Notes under the pieces: generated by a model | The model's input: the letters and a program-made list of their open reading frames with translations, nothing else | Database searches by the model: none | Told to the model about the DNA's origin: nothing | Shown: piece by piece, positions 53,238-63,541 of the stretch | Position numbering within the stretch: position 1 is the first letter of the stretch | How the letters are laid out: every line of letters starts with the position of its first letter | Position numbers and translations under genes: made by a program | From: Massilia eurypsychrophila | GTDB lineage: Bacteria; Pseudomonadota; Gammaproteobacteria; Burkholderiales; Burkholderiaceae_D | Direction: 5' to 3' | Assembly (NCBI RefSeq): GCF_002760655.1 | Contig: NZ_PDOC01000011.1 | Span: 62,001-126,000 of the forward strand | DNA length: 64,000 nt

Positions 53238-53765
53238 TTACGTCAACAGGCCGGACCCGAGCGCACGGGGACGTTGAGCATCCTGCTTGAGAAATTCGGC
53301 ACCTACCTTAAACCAGACTTCGCTGGGCAACACGCGTTGGGCGATGGGGAGCAGCACGTCCTCTTCACAGGCGAGGCGTTCCAGCAGATTGCGGCAGTAC
53401 GCTTGCACCAGTGCGCACGCGTTGACATTCTGATGGGCGTCGCGATCGGCGCCTGAGCGCAGGGCCGACCGTATGCGCGGCAGTATGTCAAGACCGGATT
53501 GACCGAGACGTTCAAGCTTGCGCAGCGGCTCGCCTGCTTCGCCGGCGGCGGCGCGCAAGGCAGGAAACAGCGCATTTTCCAGCCGCAGCTGGTGATGCGA
53601 TTCGGCGAACCTGATTAATTGTTCGGAACGGTGCGCCAGTTCCAGGCAGTCAACATCGGCGTGGTGCGACGGCTGCGCCACGCAATCGAGCAGGTGCTGG
53701 ATCGCGGCGCGCTGCTGGGTTTGCTCAATCCTGAGAATTAGCAGTGCGCACGTGGAAAGCAGCAT
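53238..53765 (-). CDS. hemerythrin-like protein
   Basis: This 175-residue protein has a hemerythrin/HHE-type helical layout: SHHADVDCLELAHRSEQL, ESHHQLRLENALFPALR and an ERLACEEDVLLPIAQRVLP final helix. The iron ligands are less clean than in the protein at 7658. ATG 53765 is chosen as it opens the first hydrophobic helix. It probably handles O2, NO or iron; a regulator or di-iron role is inferred from family. Confidence 0.65.
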   Translation of the reverse strand: MLLSTCALLILRIEQTQQRAAIQHLLDCVAQPSHHADVDCLELAHRSEQLIRFAESHHQLRLENALFPALRAAAGEAGEPLRKLERLGQSGLDILPRIRSALRSGADRDAHQNVNACALVQAYCRNLLERLACEEDVLLPIAQRVLPSEVWFKVGAEFLKQDAQRPRALGSGLLT

Positions 53766-53990
53766 GGCGGACCCCTTTCTTTCTGCCGCGGCGGGCGGCA
53801 AGCCTGAAGTCCAGTGTAGGTCTCGTTAATGACCGCACGGTGACATTTGTCGCGGCAGCGGCCCCGTCGTTACGCGGCATGACCGGCCTGCCGCGCCATC
53901 TGCTACGCAAAAATAGCGGCAAACTGAATCTGTTATGTTTGGCGTGGTTTGACTAAGCTGCTGCCATGCCAATTTAAAACACCCAGGTCG

Positions 53991-54689
53991 ATGACTATTT
54001 CAAACAAGCTGGTCGGAGTATTGTTTCTGGCGAACGCGCTCGTCGCCGGTTCCGCCTTCGCCTCGAGCATCAAGCCGCCCGACACCGTGGCACAGCGCGC
54101 GGTCGCGTACATCGCCTGCCACGGCAAGGACGGGCGCGCCACCAGCGACGGCTTTTTTCCGCGCATCGCCGGCAAGCCGGCCGGCTACCTGTACAACCAG
54201 TTGATCAATTTCCGCGACGGCACCCGCAGCTACCCGTTGATGACCTACATGGTCGGCCACATGTCGGACCAGTACCTGCAGGAAATCGCGCAGTATTTCT
54301 CCGAGCAGCACCCGCCGTACGCGGCGCCGCAGCCGGCCAGGGCGTCGGCCGACAGCATGGCGCTGGGCCGGCGCCTGGTGCTGACGGGCGACCCTGCGCG
54401 CAAGGTTCCGGCCTGCATCGCCTGCCATGGCGAAACCCTGCGCGGCGTCTTGCCGGCGATTCCAAGCCTGCTCGGCTTGCCGCGCGACTACGTCAACGCC
54501 CAGATCGGCGCCTGGAAGAACGGCGCGCGCAAGGCCAGGGCGCCCGACTGCATGGCGCACATCAGCAAGCAGTTGAGTAGCGAGGAAGTCGGCGCCATCT
54601 CGTCATGGCTGGCCACCCAGCCGATCCCGCGCGACATGGCGCCGGCCGCCTCCGTCACGCTGCCCACTCCCTGCGGCAGCGCCCAATAA
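53991..54689 (+). CDS. dihaem cytochrome c4-like protein, first haem Cys replaced
   Basis: This 232-residue secreted cytochrome c has a signal peptide (residues 1-24, ending VAGSAFASS) and two c-type domains. The second haem site is intact, C142-IACH146 (VPACIACHGETL). The first reads Y40-IACH44, in VAYIACHGKDG, so the thioether Cys is Tyr (TAC where TGC is expected). The remaining Cys43-His44 could still bind haem by one thioether or the domain may be empty. The downstream Met ligands are consistent with the c4/FixP-type family. Next gene starts 16 bp on. Confidence 0.85.
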   Translation: MTISNKLVGVLFLANALVAGSAFASSIKPPDTVAQRAVAYIACHGKDGRATSDGFFPRIAGKPAGYLYNQLINFRDGTRSYPLMTYMVGHMSDQYLQEIAQYFSEQHPPYAAPQPARASADSMALGRRLVLTGDPARKVPACIACHGETLRGVLPAIPSLLGLPRDYVNAQIGAWKNGARKARAPDCMAHISKQLSSEEVGAISSWLATQPIPRDMAPAASVTLPTPCGSAQ

Positions 54690-54705
54690 CGTCATCGGTA
54701 ATCTT

Positions 54706-55956
54706 ATGAAGCGAATCGCTCTGGCCATGCTGGCAATGGCAATACTGGGGCTGGCGACGCTCGCCGCCATTGAATTTACGCGTGCAGCGCACACCGGCAA
54801 GCCGGCGCCGGTGGCCGACGTGGCGGCGCAGGTCCGTGCCGGCCAATACCTGGCCAGCGTCGGCAACTGCGTCGGCTGCCACACTGTGCGCGGCGGCCAG
54901 CAATACGCTGGCGGGCGCGGCCTGGCCACGCCGTTCGGCACCATTTACGCGCCCAACCTGACGGCCGACCAGGGCACCGGCATCGGCGCCTGGACGGCCG
55001 ACGACTTCTGGCAGGCCATCCACAACGGCAGGTCGAAAGACGGCAGCTTCCTGTATCCGGCGTTTCCCTATCCGAACTACACGAAAGTGTCGCGGGCCGA
55101 CTCGGACGCGATGTTCGCCTACTTCCGGACCATCGCGCCGGTCGCGCAGCAGAACCGGCTCAACGAGCTGCGCTTCCCGTACAACCAGCGGCTGCTGCTG
55201 CCGGTGTGGCGCGCCTTCTATTTTGACCAGGGCGAATACGCCGGCGCGCCGGAGCAGGGCGCGCATTGGAACCGCGGCGCCTACCTGGTCGAAGGGCTGG
55301 GACATTGCAGCGCCTGCCACACCGGCCGCAATGCGCTCGGCGGCAGCATCGCCGACCAGCGCCTGGGCGGCGGCATGATTCCGATGCAAAACTGGTACGC
55401 GCCGCCGCTCGGCTCCGGCGACAGCGCCGCCGACATCGGCCAGCTGCTCAAGACGGGCGTGTCGGCGCGCAGCGCCGTGTTCGGGCCGATGGCCGAAGTC
55501 GTTGCCGGCAGCTTGCAGCATGCGACCGACGCCGACATCGGCGCGATGACGGCGTACCTGACAACGCTGCCGATGGCGGCGCCGGCGCCCGCCGCCCTTG
55601 TGAAACCCGCCGCGCAGGAAATGCTGCGCCAGGGCGCCGAGCTGTACAAGGCGCAGTGCGCCGAGTGCCATGGCGCCGACGGCAAGGGCGCCGCGGGGAT
55701 CTATCCGTCGCTTGAAGCGAGCCGCGCGGTGGGGACGGCCAACCCGGTGAATGCGATCCGCATGGTGCTCAACGGCGGCTATCCGCCCAGCACCCACGGC
55801 AATCCGCGGCCGTACGGCATGCCGCCGTTCGGCCCGACCTTGTCGGACGCCGAAGTGGCGGCGGTGGTGTCGCACCTGCGCACCAGCTGGGGTCATCACG
55901 GCGGGACGGTGTCGGCGGTCGAGGTATCGCGCCTGCGCGGCGTGCCGATGGATTGA
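54706..55956 (+). CDS. trihaem cytochrome c subunit of a membrane dehydrogenase
   Basis: This 416-residue cytochrome has an N-terminal TM helix (about 1-22) and three c-type domains with motifs CVGCH (from C55), CSACH (C201) and CAECH (C318). The arrangement and length match the cytochrome subunit of alcohol or gluconate-2-type membrane dehydrogenases (AdhB/GadC-like), which pass electrons to ubiquinone. No large dehydrogenase subunit is next to it; only the small cytochrome at 53991 is, and the two look like an operon. The Pao enzyme at 40.7-44.6 kb is a possible electron donor, which is speculation. Confidence 0.88.
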   Translation: MKRIALAMLAMAILGLATLAAIEFTRAAHTGKPAPVADVAAQVRAGQYLASVGNCVGCHTVRGGQQYAGGRGLATPFGTIYAPNLTADQGTGIGAWTADDFWQAIHNGRSKDGSFLYPAFPYPNYTKVSRADSDAMFAYFRTIAPVAQQNRLNELRFPYNQRLLLPVWRAFYFDQGEYAGAPEQGAHWNRGAYLVEGLGHCSACHTGRNALGGSIADQRLGGGMIPMQNWYAPPLGSGDSAADIGQLLKTGVSARSAVFGPMAEVVAGSLQHATDADIGAMTAYLTTLPMAAPAPAALVKPAAQEMLRQGAELYKAQCAECHGADGKGAAGIYPSLEASRAVGTANPVNAIRMVLNGGYPPSTHGNPRPYGMPPFGPTLSDAEVAAVVSHLRTSWGHHGGTVSAVEVSRLRGVPMD

Positions 55957-55957
55957 G

Positions 55958-55997
55958 CGCGTCGCGGCAGAGCAGTAGTCGCAAGGCGCGCGACGCG
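55958..55997 (+). terminator. hairpin after the cytochrome operon
   Basis: The arms CGCGTCGCG (55958-55966) and CGCGACGCG (55989-55997) pair perfectly across a 22-base loop just after the cytochrome stop. No T-run. Confidence 0.4.
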
Positions 55998-56051
55998 GCG
56001 AGGGCGAACTTCATATACTGAACCGCTACACACGTCATCATTGCATCGAGC

Positions 56052-58730
56052 ATGAGCATGCGATCCGCGCCAGGCGTTGTCGGGAAGGGAGCGGCGAAGG
56101 CTATTCGCAGCCTTGCCGCCAGCGTTATTGCGAACATGCACATCATCGCCGCCTGCCTGCTGGCGGCGTTGTTCCTCAGCCTGCTGAGCTGGGGCGTGCT
56201 GCTCGGCGGCGCGGCGGCCGACCGCGACGAGGGCGTGCGCGCCTCGCTCGAACAGGCCCGCGCGATCGCCCACGCCTATTCCGAACAAGTGGCGCGCGCC
56301 GTCAACTGGCACGACCTGGTGCTACGCCAGACCCGCGACAGCTGGGGCCTGTCCGCACACGGCCTGAACCTGGAGTCGGCGCAGTCAGCCGAGATGTTTG
56401 CCGACGCCACGTTCTCCAACCTGGCAATTCTCGCCAGCGACGGCCGCCTCGTCACCGCCATGAAGCGGCAGGGCGAACTGGCACTGGCAGCGCAGGCGCG
56501 CTTTTTTCAAATCCATGCAGGCGCGCCAGCCGATCAGCTGGTCATCAGCCAGGTGATCGATGACTTCGGCAACGTCGCCGAACTGCAGTTCTCGCGCCCG
56601 ATCCGCGCGGCCGGCGGCCGCTTCGACGGCGTCGTGCTGGTGCAAGTGGCCGCCCAAAAATTGACGCTCGACTTCTTCATGCAGCGCTTCCCGCCGGACG
56701 GCGTGGTCGGACTGGCCGGCGCCGACAGCCTGCCGCTGCTCACCGTCGCCGGTGGCATTCGGCCGGTGCGGCTGGCGCTGCCGCCGCTGGCCGCCGGCGG
56801 CGGCAGCGTGCTGGCCCCCGCCGCCTGGTTCGGCGACGGCCGCACGCGCTATTTCGGCTGGCACCAGGCCGGCGCCTACCCGCTCACCGCCTTTGTCGGC
56901 CTCGACCAGCAGAACATGCTCGCGCCGTTCGATGCCGCCCGCGAGGCGGCCGTGTCGCGCGCCATCTTCGCCACCGCCGCCCTGTTTGCCGGCGCCCTGG
57001 TCGTCATGGGCTTCCTGCTTCGGCTGACCTGGCGCAAGCGCGAGAGCCAGCGCACCGACGAGACCTACCGCATGGCCACCGAAGGCAGCAGCGACGGCTT
57101 TTTCATCCTTGGCATCTTGTTCAACGGCACCGGCGCGGTCGATGACTTCGAAGTGCTCGACTGCAACAAGCACGGCGCCGCGTTTTGCCACCAGCGGCGC
57201 GAAACGCTGATCGGACGGCGCTTCTCGGCGCTGTACCGCGACAACACCTTGGCCGAATTGCTCGAAGTGCTGCGCGGCGCCGTCAACACCGGCTCCTACG
57301 ACGGCGAGCTGGAATTTCAGCTGGAAGGGGCCGACCGCTCGCGCTGGATGCAGCTCAAGGCGGTACGCTCGGAGCAGAAGCTGGCCATCACGCTGCGCGA
57401 CATTTCCGAATCGAAGGCGCACGTGGCAGCGCTGGAGCACCGCGGCAACCACGACGCGCTGACCGGCCTGCCGAACCGCCACTGGCTGCAGTGGTACCTG
57501 CCGCAGGCGATCGGCCGCGCGCGCGAGCATCGCCAGACGCTGGCGCTGCTGTTCATCGACCTCGACGGCTTCAAGGCCGCCAACGACACCATGGGCCACG
57601 CCGCCGGCGACGAACTGCTGCGCCACGCCGCGCACCGGCTGAAGGAAGCGGTGCGCCCGCACGACCATGTCATCCGGCTCGGCGGCGACGAATTCGTCGT
57701 CATCCTGGAAAACAACCTGCGCGTCGAAGACGCCGCCATCGTCGCCGAGCGCGTCATCGCCGCCTTCAAGCCGAAGTTCAAGCTGATCGGCGGCACCGCG
57801 GTGCTGGGCACGTCGATCGGCATCAGCAGCTTTCCGACGGACGGCGACGATGCCGCCGCGCTGCTGCAGAATGCCGACGTGGCGATGTATTCGGTCAAGA
57901 CCAGCGGCAAGGGCAGCTTCCGCTTCTTCGATCAGCAGTTCTACGAGGCGCTGCGCCAGCAACTCGAGTTCGAGCAGGAGCTGCGCCGCGCCATCGAGCA
58001 CGACGAGTTCGTCGTGCACTACCAGCCGCGCATGGACCTGGCCAGCAGCCGCGCCACCAGCATGGAGGCGCTGGTGCGCTGGCTGCACCCGCGCCGCGGC
58101 CTGCTCGAGCCGGCCGAGTTCATCCCGCTGGCCGAAAAGACCGGCATGATCGTGCGCCTGGGCGAACTGGTGCTCGGCAAGGTGTGCGGCCAGCTGGCGC
58201 AGTGGGCGGCCAGGGAAGCGAACGTGGTGCCGGTGTCGGTCAATATCTCGTCGCGCCAGTTCAACGAGACCGATATCGCCCGCGTGTTTTCCGGCGCGAT
58301 GGCGCGCCACAACGTCGCTCCCAGCCTGCTGGAAATTGAACTGACCGAGTCGTCGATGATGGGCGGCAGCAGCCACGTGCTCGAATCGCTGTCGAAGATC
58401 CGCGCCATGGGCATCAAGCTGCTGGTCGACGATTTCGGCACCGGCTACTCGTCGCTGGCGCAGCTGCAGTTGCTCGACTTCGACGTGCTCAAAGTCGACA
58501 AGGCATTTACCAGCCGCATCGAACAAACCGAGCAGGGCCGGATCTTGTTCGCCGCCATCATCACCATGGCGCACGCGCTCGGCATGCGGGTGGTGGCCGA
58601 GGGCGTCGAGACGGGCAAGCAGCTGAGCATCCTGCGCGCGCTGCGCTGCGATGAGGTGCAGGGTTATTTCATCTCGCTGCCGCAGGCGGCGGCCGAGGCG
58701 CAAAGCGTGCTGCTGTCGCCGGTGGCCTGA
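56052..58730 (+). CDS. Cache-PAS-GGDEF-EAL c-di-GMP enzyme
   Basis: This 892-residue membrane protein has a TM helix near 30-55, a Cache-like periplasmic part (about 60-300), a second TM (about 300-325) and a PAS domain (about 335-450). A GGDEF domain follows with the intact motif G544-GDEF548, and then an EAL domain with E672-ALVRW, the ELTESSMM region and DDFGTGYSSL. Both active-site motifs look complete, so it could make or break c-di-GMP, or switch between. It is followed by a decayed paralogue. The start could be ATG 56052 or 56058. Confidence 0.9.
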   Translation: MSMRSAPGVVGKGAAKAIRSLAASVIANMHIIAACLLAALFLSLLSWGVLLGGAAADRDEGVRASLEQARAIAHAYSEQVARAVNWHDLVLRQTRDSWGLSAHGLNLESAQSAEMFADATFSNLAILASDGRLVTAMKRQGELALAAQARFFQIHAGAPADQLVISQVIDDFGNVAELQFSRPIRAAGGRFDGVVLVQVAAQKLTLDFFMQRFPPDGVVGLAGADSLPLLTVAGGIRPVRLALPPLAAGGGSVLAPAAWFGDGRTRYFGWHQAGAYPLTAFVGLDQQNMLAPFDAAREAAVSRAIFATAALFAGALVVMGFLLRLTWRKRESQRTDETYRMATEGSSDGFFILGILFNGTGAVDDFEVLDCNKHGAAFCHQRRETLIGRRFSALYRDNTLAELLEVLRGAVNTGSYDGELEFQLEGADRSRWMQLKAVRSEQKLAITLRDISESKAHVAALEHRGNHDALTGLPNRHWLQWYLPQAIGRAREHRQTLALLFIDLDGFKAANDTMGHAAGDELLRHAAHRLKEAVRPHDHVIRLGGDEFVVILENNLRVEDAAIVAERVIAAFKPKFKLIGGTAVLGTSIGISSFPTDGDDAAALLQNADVAMYSVKTSGKGSFRFFDQQFYEALRQQLEFEQELRRAIEHDEFVVHYQPRMDLASSRATSMEALVRWLHPRRGLLEPAEFIPLAEKTGMIVRLGELVLGKVCGQLAQWAAREANVVPVSVNISSRQFNETDIARVFSGAMARHNVAPSLLEIELTESSMMGGSSHVLESLSKIRAMGIKLLVDDFGTGYSSLAQLQLLDFDVLKVDKAFTSRIEQTEQGRILFAAIITMAHALGMRVVAEGVETGKQLSILRALRCDEVQGYFISLPQAAAEAQSVLLSPVA

Positions 58731-58813
58731 ACTGGCGGTGCCGGGGCGGCTGCCGCGCACCGTGTAAGATGGCCCCTACGCTCCAACCTGTGGCAACTAA
58801 CGTCTGAACAACA

Positions 58814-61005
58814 ATGTCTTCACCGAGTGTGAGCACAGCCCTGCGTGCCCTGCGGCCGTTCCGGCTGGGCCGCTCGTCGTCGCCACGACGCTGCTGATCG
58901 TCATCCTCAGCGGGGCCACCGCGGTCATGTTATACGTCAGTTATCAGGACGCCTTGCACCAGCAAAAGACTGCCTGGCGCAACCTGGCGATCGCCTTTTC
59001 GGCCCAGACCTTCACCGTGGCGCAGGCGGTTCGACAACGTGCTGCAACAGGCCGAACGCGGCTTTGCCGAGGACGCCGCGCGCCGGCGGGCGCCGTCCGA
59101 CCCGCTGGCCAACTTCGGCGCCAACAGCCTGGCGCGCGAATACCTGCTGGGAATTCACCTGTACGACCGCGCCGGGCGCCTGCTCGCCAGTAGCACGCCG
59201 GCGCATGCGGCGCCAGCGCCGCCGGCCGGCCTGGCTCATCGGCCGCCGGCGCCGTCGCGCGCCAGCTTGCGCATCAGCGTGTCGGATGTCGATCCGGTCA
59301 GCGGGCGCGGCATCGTCAATTTCTCCCGTCCCACCTTCGGCGCCGACGGCAAGCCGAGCGGCACCATCGTGGCGCAGGCCGACGCCCAGCGCTTCGAGCG
59401 CATCTACAGCCTCGTCGAGCTGGGCAAGGGTGGTTCGGTAACACGGTTCAATCGCGACGGCACCATGCTGGTGCGCGGGCCGCAGTATCCGAAGGGGATC
59501 GGGCGCAGCTTCATCGACACGGTGCTGTTTCGGCACTACCTGCCGATGAGCGAGCGCGGCGCGTTCGCCGCCGTCAGTCCGATCGACGGCAAACGGCGCC
59601 TGTATGGCTACGACGCGGTCGGCGACTTTCCGCTGGTGATCATCACCGGCATGGACCGCAAGGATGCGCTGGCCGACTGGTACGGCAGGGCGTGGACGAC
59701 GGCGCTGTCGCTGCTGTGCATTTCGCTGGCCGTCGTGTTCCTGGCGTGGCGGGTGGCGCGCGACAGCGCCCGCAATGCCCAGCTAATCGGACAACTGGCC
59801 GCCAGCGAGGCGCGCGCCGAGAAAAGCGCCGACTACCTGGCCAGCATCCTGAACTCGGTCGGCACGCCGATCTGGGTGCTCGACAGCGCGGGCCGCATCG
59901 TCATGCTCAATGACGCGTTTTCCCGCTTCGCCGGGCGCAGCGCCGCGGAACTGGTCGGCCGCCACGAACGCGACGCGCTCGATCCGGCCAATGCCGACGA
60001 GCGCGACAGCCGCTACCAGGACGTGCTGCAAGGAACGCGCAGCCGCGAGGCGATCACCGACATCGAGGACGGCGGCGGCGAGCGCCGCACCGTCATCCAG
60101 CTGTCGTCGAAGCTGCTCGACCAGGCCGGCCAGGCGCAGATCGTCAGCGTGCTCACCGACATCACCGAGCGCCAGAAGGCCGAGCGGCGCCTGACCTACG
60201 TCGCCAACTTCGACCTGCTGACCGGCTTGCCGAACCAGGTGCAGTTCCGCCGCGCCCTCGACGCCGAGCTGGCCGCTGCGGCGCCCGGCGCCAGCTTCGG
60301 CACGCTGGCCGTGTCGCTCGAACGGGTGCAGGAATTTCCGACCTGCTCGGCCACGGCGCCGGCGACAGCGCCTTGCAGCAGATCGGTGACGTGTTCCATT
60401 CGCTGCGGCCGCGCGCCAAAGCGGTTGCGCGCATCAAGAGCGACGAGTTCGCCGTGCTGGTCGACGCCGGCCAGGGCCGCGCTTTCCTGGAGCAGTACGC
60501 AATTGAACTGCACCAGCGCCTGGCCGGCGCGCTGCGGGTCGACGGGCGCGAGTTCTACCTCAACCCGCTGATCGGCGTGTCGGTCTACCCGGACGACGGC
60601 GCCAGCGCCGACGAGCTGTTCCGGCGCGCCGACAGCGCCCTGAACCGCGGCGGCGACAGCAACGACGCCATCCATTTCTATTCGGCGCGCGCCCAGACTT
60701 CGGCACCGGCCACTCGAGCCTGGCCTACCTGAAGCGCTTCCCGGTGCAGCGCCTGAAGGTCGACCGCGCCTTCATCCGCGACCTCGGCTAGGACGACGAC
60801 AGCGCCGCCATCGTCCGCTCGATCGTCAACCTGGCGCGCGGCCTGAAGCTGCAGGTGGTCGCCCGAAGGCGTCGAAACGGTGCAGCAGCTGCAGATGTTG
60901 CGGGCGATGGACTGCGACGAATACCAGGGATTTCTGTTCAGCCGGCCGATCGATGCGGCGGCGGTGGCGCAGATGTTCGTTCCGAACCGCGCGGCGCAGG
61001 TTTAG
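58814..61005 (+). pseudogene. decayed Cache-PAS-GGDEF-EAL gene
   Basis: This paralogue of the preceding gene is broken in six places: a missing base near 58868, an additional T near 59030 (GCGGTTCGAC for GCGGTCGAC), a missing base near 60336, a deletion of most of the EAL domain with its junction near 60693, TAG at 60789-60791, and an additional C near 60863. Pieces recognisable in turn are the TM start, the Cache/PAS part (59031-60335), a degenerate GGDEF (RIKSDEF) and the EAL end ([27 protein letters not shown]). It cannot make an active enzyme. The stop overlaps the end of the opposite-strand cyclase gene. Confidence 0.9.
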
Positions 61006-62570
61006 GCGGCGTGCTGGGACGGTTCGGCCGCGCAGACCCGGTTGCGGCCTTCGGCCTTGGCCTGGTACAGGCCGCGGTCGGCCGCTTCGACCAGCGTGCG
61101 CGGATACTCGCCGCGCTGCGGGATGCAGGCATGCACCCCGGCGCTGACGCTGACGACGCGAAACGGGCTGGCGTCATGCGCCATGGCCTGTGCGGCGATG
61201 GCGGCGCGCACCTTTTCGGCCACCAGCATGGCGCCGGCCAGGTCGGTACCGGGCAGCAGGATGGTGAATTCCTCGCCGCCGAAGCGGGCGGCGATGTCGC
61301 CCGGGCGCTGCTGGCCCGACAGCACCGCTGCGGCCACGGCGCGCAGGCAGGCGTCGCCGGCGACGTGGCCATGGCGGTCGTTGTAGCGCTTGAAGTAGTC
61401 GACGTCGAGTATGACCAGCGCCAGCGGCGACTGGTCGCGCACGGCGCGCTTGAACTCGGCCTGCAGGCGGTCGTCGAAGTGGCGCCGGTTGGCAAGGCCA
61501 GTCAGGCCGTCACTCATCGCCAGCAGCTGCAGCGACGCGTTGGTCGCCTCCAGCGCCGTGGTCGCCGCGCGCAACTGGCGCTGCAGGCGGTCGCGCTCGA
61601 TCAGCTGGCCGATCATGCGGACGCCGAGAAACAGCAGCAGCACGATCAGGCACAAGGTGCCGGCCAGCGCCGCCATCGCGCTGGTGCGCCAGCGCGCCAG
61701 CACCTCGTCCTTGGCGAGCGCGACGGCGATCACCAGCGGATAGTTCGGCAAGCGGCGATAGGTGTACAGCCGCTCGACCTGGTCGATGTTGGCGCGCATT
61801 GTCGCGCTGCCGGTCGGCGCGCCGGTTTCACGCCACAGCCGGAACACCGGGCCACGACTGAGGTCGGCGCCGATGTCCTGTTCCTTGAACGGGCGCCGCA
61901 CCAGGAAGCGGCCGTTGTCCGAGGCGAGGAAGATCGTGCCGCGTTCGCCGATGGCGAAGCTTTCGTAGTAGGTCTTGAAATATTCGACCTTGATGGTGGC
62001 CAGCACCACGCCGGCGAAGCTGCCGTCGGGCAGTTCAAGCCGGCGCGACACCGGCACTACCCACACGCCGCTGCTGCGGCTGCGTACCGGAATGCCGACG
62101 TGGGTCTTGTTGTCGACGTGCGTGCGATGGTATTCGAAGTATGCGCGGTCGGCATTGTTGGCATGGGGCGGCGTAGCGGGCAGCGAATTGAACAGCCAGC
62201 GGCCGTCGGCGCCGTAAATGAACAGCCCTTGCAGCGACGGTGTCCTGCTGACGGTGTTCATCAACAGGGTATGAAGGCGTTGCGGATCGTTGACCAGCGC
62301 ATGGTTCTGCACCCGCTCGACCATGCCGAGCAGCATCGTATCGACCAGGTTGATCGACGCCTCGGCGTGATCGGCCAGCGCGCGCGCCATGTTGACGGTG
62401 GAACGGTTGGCCTCGTCGAGGTAGTTCTGGCGCGCCGAATAACTGCTCCAGCCCTGCACCGCCAGCAGCGACAGGCACACTAGCGCCAGGAAAACCATGG
62501 CGAGGCCGGTCACCGAGCGCAGCCGCGGCAGCGGCGGCGCCTCGCGAGCGGGTAAGCGGCGGGGGGGCAT
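61002..62570 (-). CDS. Cache-GGDEF diguanylate cyclase
   Basis: This 522-residue inner-membrane cyclase has a TM helix near 22-45, a periplasmic Cache-type sensor (about 50-300), a second TM near 310-330 and a C-terminal GGDEF domain whose catalytic motif is G431-GEEF435. Start ATG 62570 (MPPRRLPA) is chosen over ATG 62660 because the additional 30 residues lie before the TM and are not conserved-looking. No EAL domain is present, so it is expected to make c-di-GMP. Its end overlaps that of the decayed gene by four bases. Confidence 0.9.
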   Translation of the reverse strand: MPPRRLPAREAPPLPRLRSVTGLAMVFLALVCLSLLAVQGWSSYSARQNYLDEANRSTVNMARALADHAEASINLVDTMLLGMVERVQNHALVNDPQRLHTLLMNTVSRTPSLQGLFIYGADGRWLFNSLPATPPHANNADRAYFEYHRTHVDNKTHVGIPVRSRSSGVWVVPVSRRLELPDGSFAGVVLATIKVEYFKTYYESFAIGERGTIFLASDNGRFLVRRPFKEQDIGADLSRGPVFRLWRETGAPTGSATMRANIDQVERLYTYRRLPNYPLVIAVALAKDEVLARWRTSAMAALAGTLCLIVLLLFLGVRMIGQLIERDRLQRQLRAATTALEATNASLQLLAMSDGLTGLANRRHFDDRLQAEFKRAVRDQSPLALVILDVDYFKRYNDRHGHVAGDACLRAVAAAVLSGQQRPGDIAARFGGEEFTILLPGTDLAGAMLVAEKVRAAIAAQAMAHDASPFRVVSVSAGVHACIPQRGEYPRTLVEAADRGLYQAKAEGRNRVCAAEPSQHAA

Positions 62571-62708
62571 GGGGTGTCTTCTCGGTGAAACCGAATCAAT
62601 GGTAGATGGAATTCGATGCACGCGAGGATTGGGCGTTGGTTGCCATGATACAGCGGACAATGCGCTATGGAAACTTATTTCGCATAAAATCTATCCAAAT
62701 GTCACAAT

Positions 62709-63386
62709 TCAGAACAATGTATCTTCCGCAACAGGCGCCGCCTTTGTTCGCGGTGGCAGCGGGGCGGCCTCGGCGGTGAGACGGTCGGCCTCCCAGGGGC
62801 GGTAGATGTCGGCGTCGTTGACCAGTTCTCCTTCCAGCCAGCCCTGGTATTGACCCGGTTCGAGCAGCACCAGCATGCGTTTCTCGTCGCCGGGCTTGTG
62901 GAAACGCTGCATCAGCGGATGGCCGTCCGCATTGATGGTCAGCATCGAGAATGACAGCAGCGGCAAGCCGTCCGGTCCGCTCGGGCGCCACTCCCAGATG
63001 CCGGCGATGCCGAGCTGCTCGTTGCCGGCGGCGGCGATGCGCCAGCGCACCGGTTTGCCGCTTTCATAGCACGGCTCGTAGAAATTATCGGCTGGAACAA
63101 CGCAGAATTGATGGCGTTTCCACGCGTTGCGAAACGACGGCTTGGTCGCCACCGTCTCGGTGCGCGCGTTGTAGGTCTGGCGCGCCAGCTTGGTGTCGGC
63201 CCAGTGCGGCACCATGCCGAACATCGCCGGCACCACCTCGACCTGGCCGGCAACATCGCGCGACTCGCGCAGGATCGGCGCCAGGTAACCAGGGAAGGCT
63301 TCGTCCGGAAAGTTGAACAGGGCGCGTTCCAGACCATGGTGCTGGCTGATCGCGTCGAGGCGGGTAGGGGTGTAATTGGCGCACAT
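62709..63386 (-). CDS. SRAP (HMCES/YedK) abasic-site-binding protein
   Basis: This 225-residue SRAP protein shields abasic sites in single-stranded DNA by covalent thiazolidine bonding through Cys2. The N-terminus M-C2-ANYTP is exactly that of the family. Further conserved residues are in YNARTETV, the FYEPC Glu motif and the LMQRFHKP His motif. ATG 63386 must be the start because Cys2 must follow it; a longer open frame runs 171 bases upstream and is not coding. The cyclase gene starts 138 bp downstream on the same strand, and no SOS box was recognised. Confidence 0.92.
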   Translation of the reverse strand: MCANYTPTRLDAISQHHGLERALFNFPDEAFPGYLAPILRESRDVAGQVEVVPAMFGMVPHWADTKLARQTYNARTETVATKPSFRNAWKRHQFCVVPADNFYEPCYESGKPVRWRIAAAGNEQLGIAGIWEWRPSGPDGLPLLSFSMLTINADGHPLMQRFHKPGDEKRMLVLLEPGQYQGWLEGELVNDADIYRPWEADRLTAEAAPLPPRTKAAPVAEDTLF

Positions 63387-63541
63387 TGCACAATGGTAGC
63401 GCGTTTTTTCACTGCCGGCTGCACAGCGCGGCGCGCCCCGCAATTGCGCACGTTTGATCTGGCGCAAGGACTGCGGGCCGCTCGCTGCGCCACACTTTTG
63501 CATGCCGCCTGCGCGGTGCCTGCATAACCGAAAGGACCGCC

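Noticed and set aside
62571-62708. A gene in the 138-bp gap between the cyclase and SRAP genes
   Set aside because: No open frame with ribosome site or conserved content; only a short TCGGT/ACCGA stem is visible.
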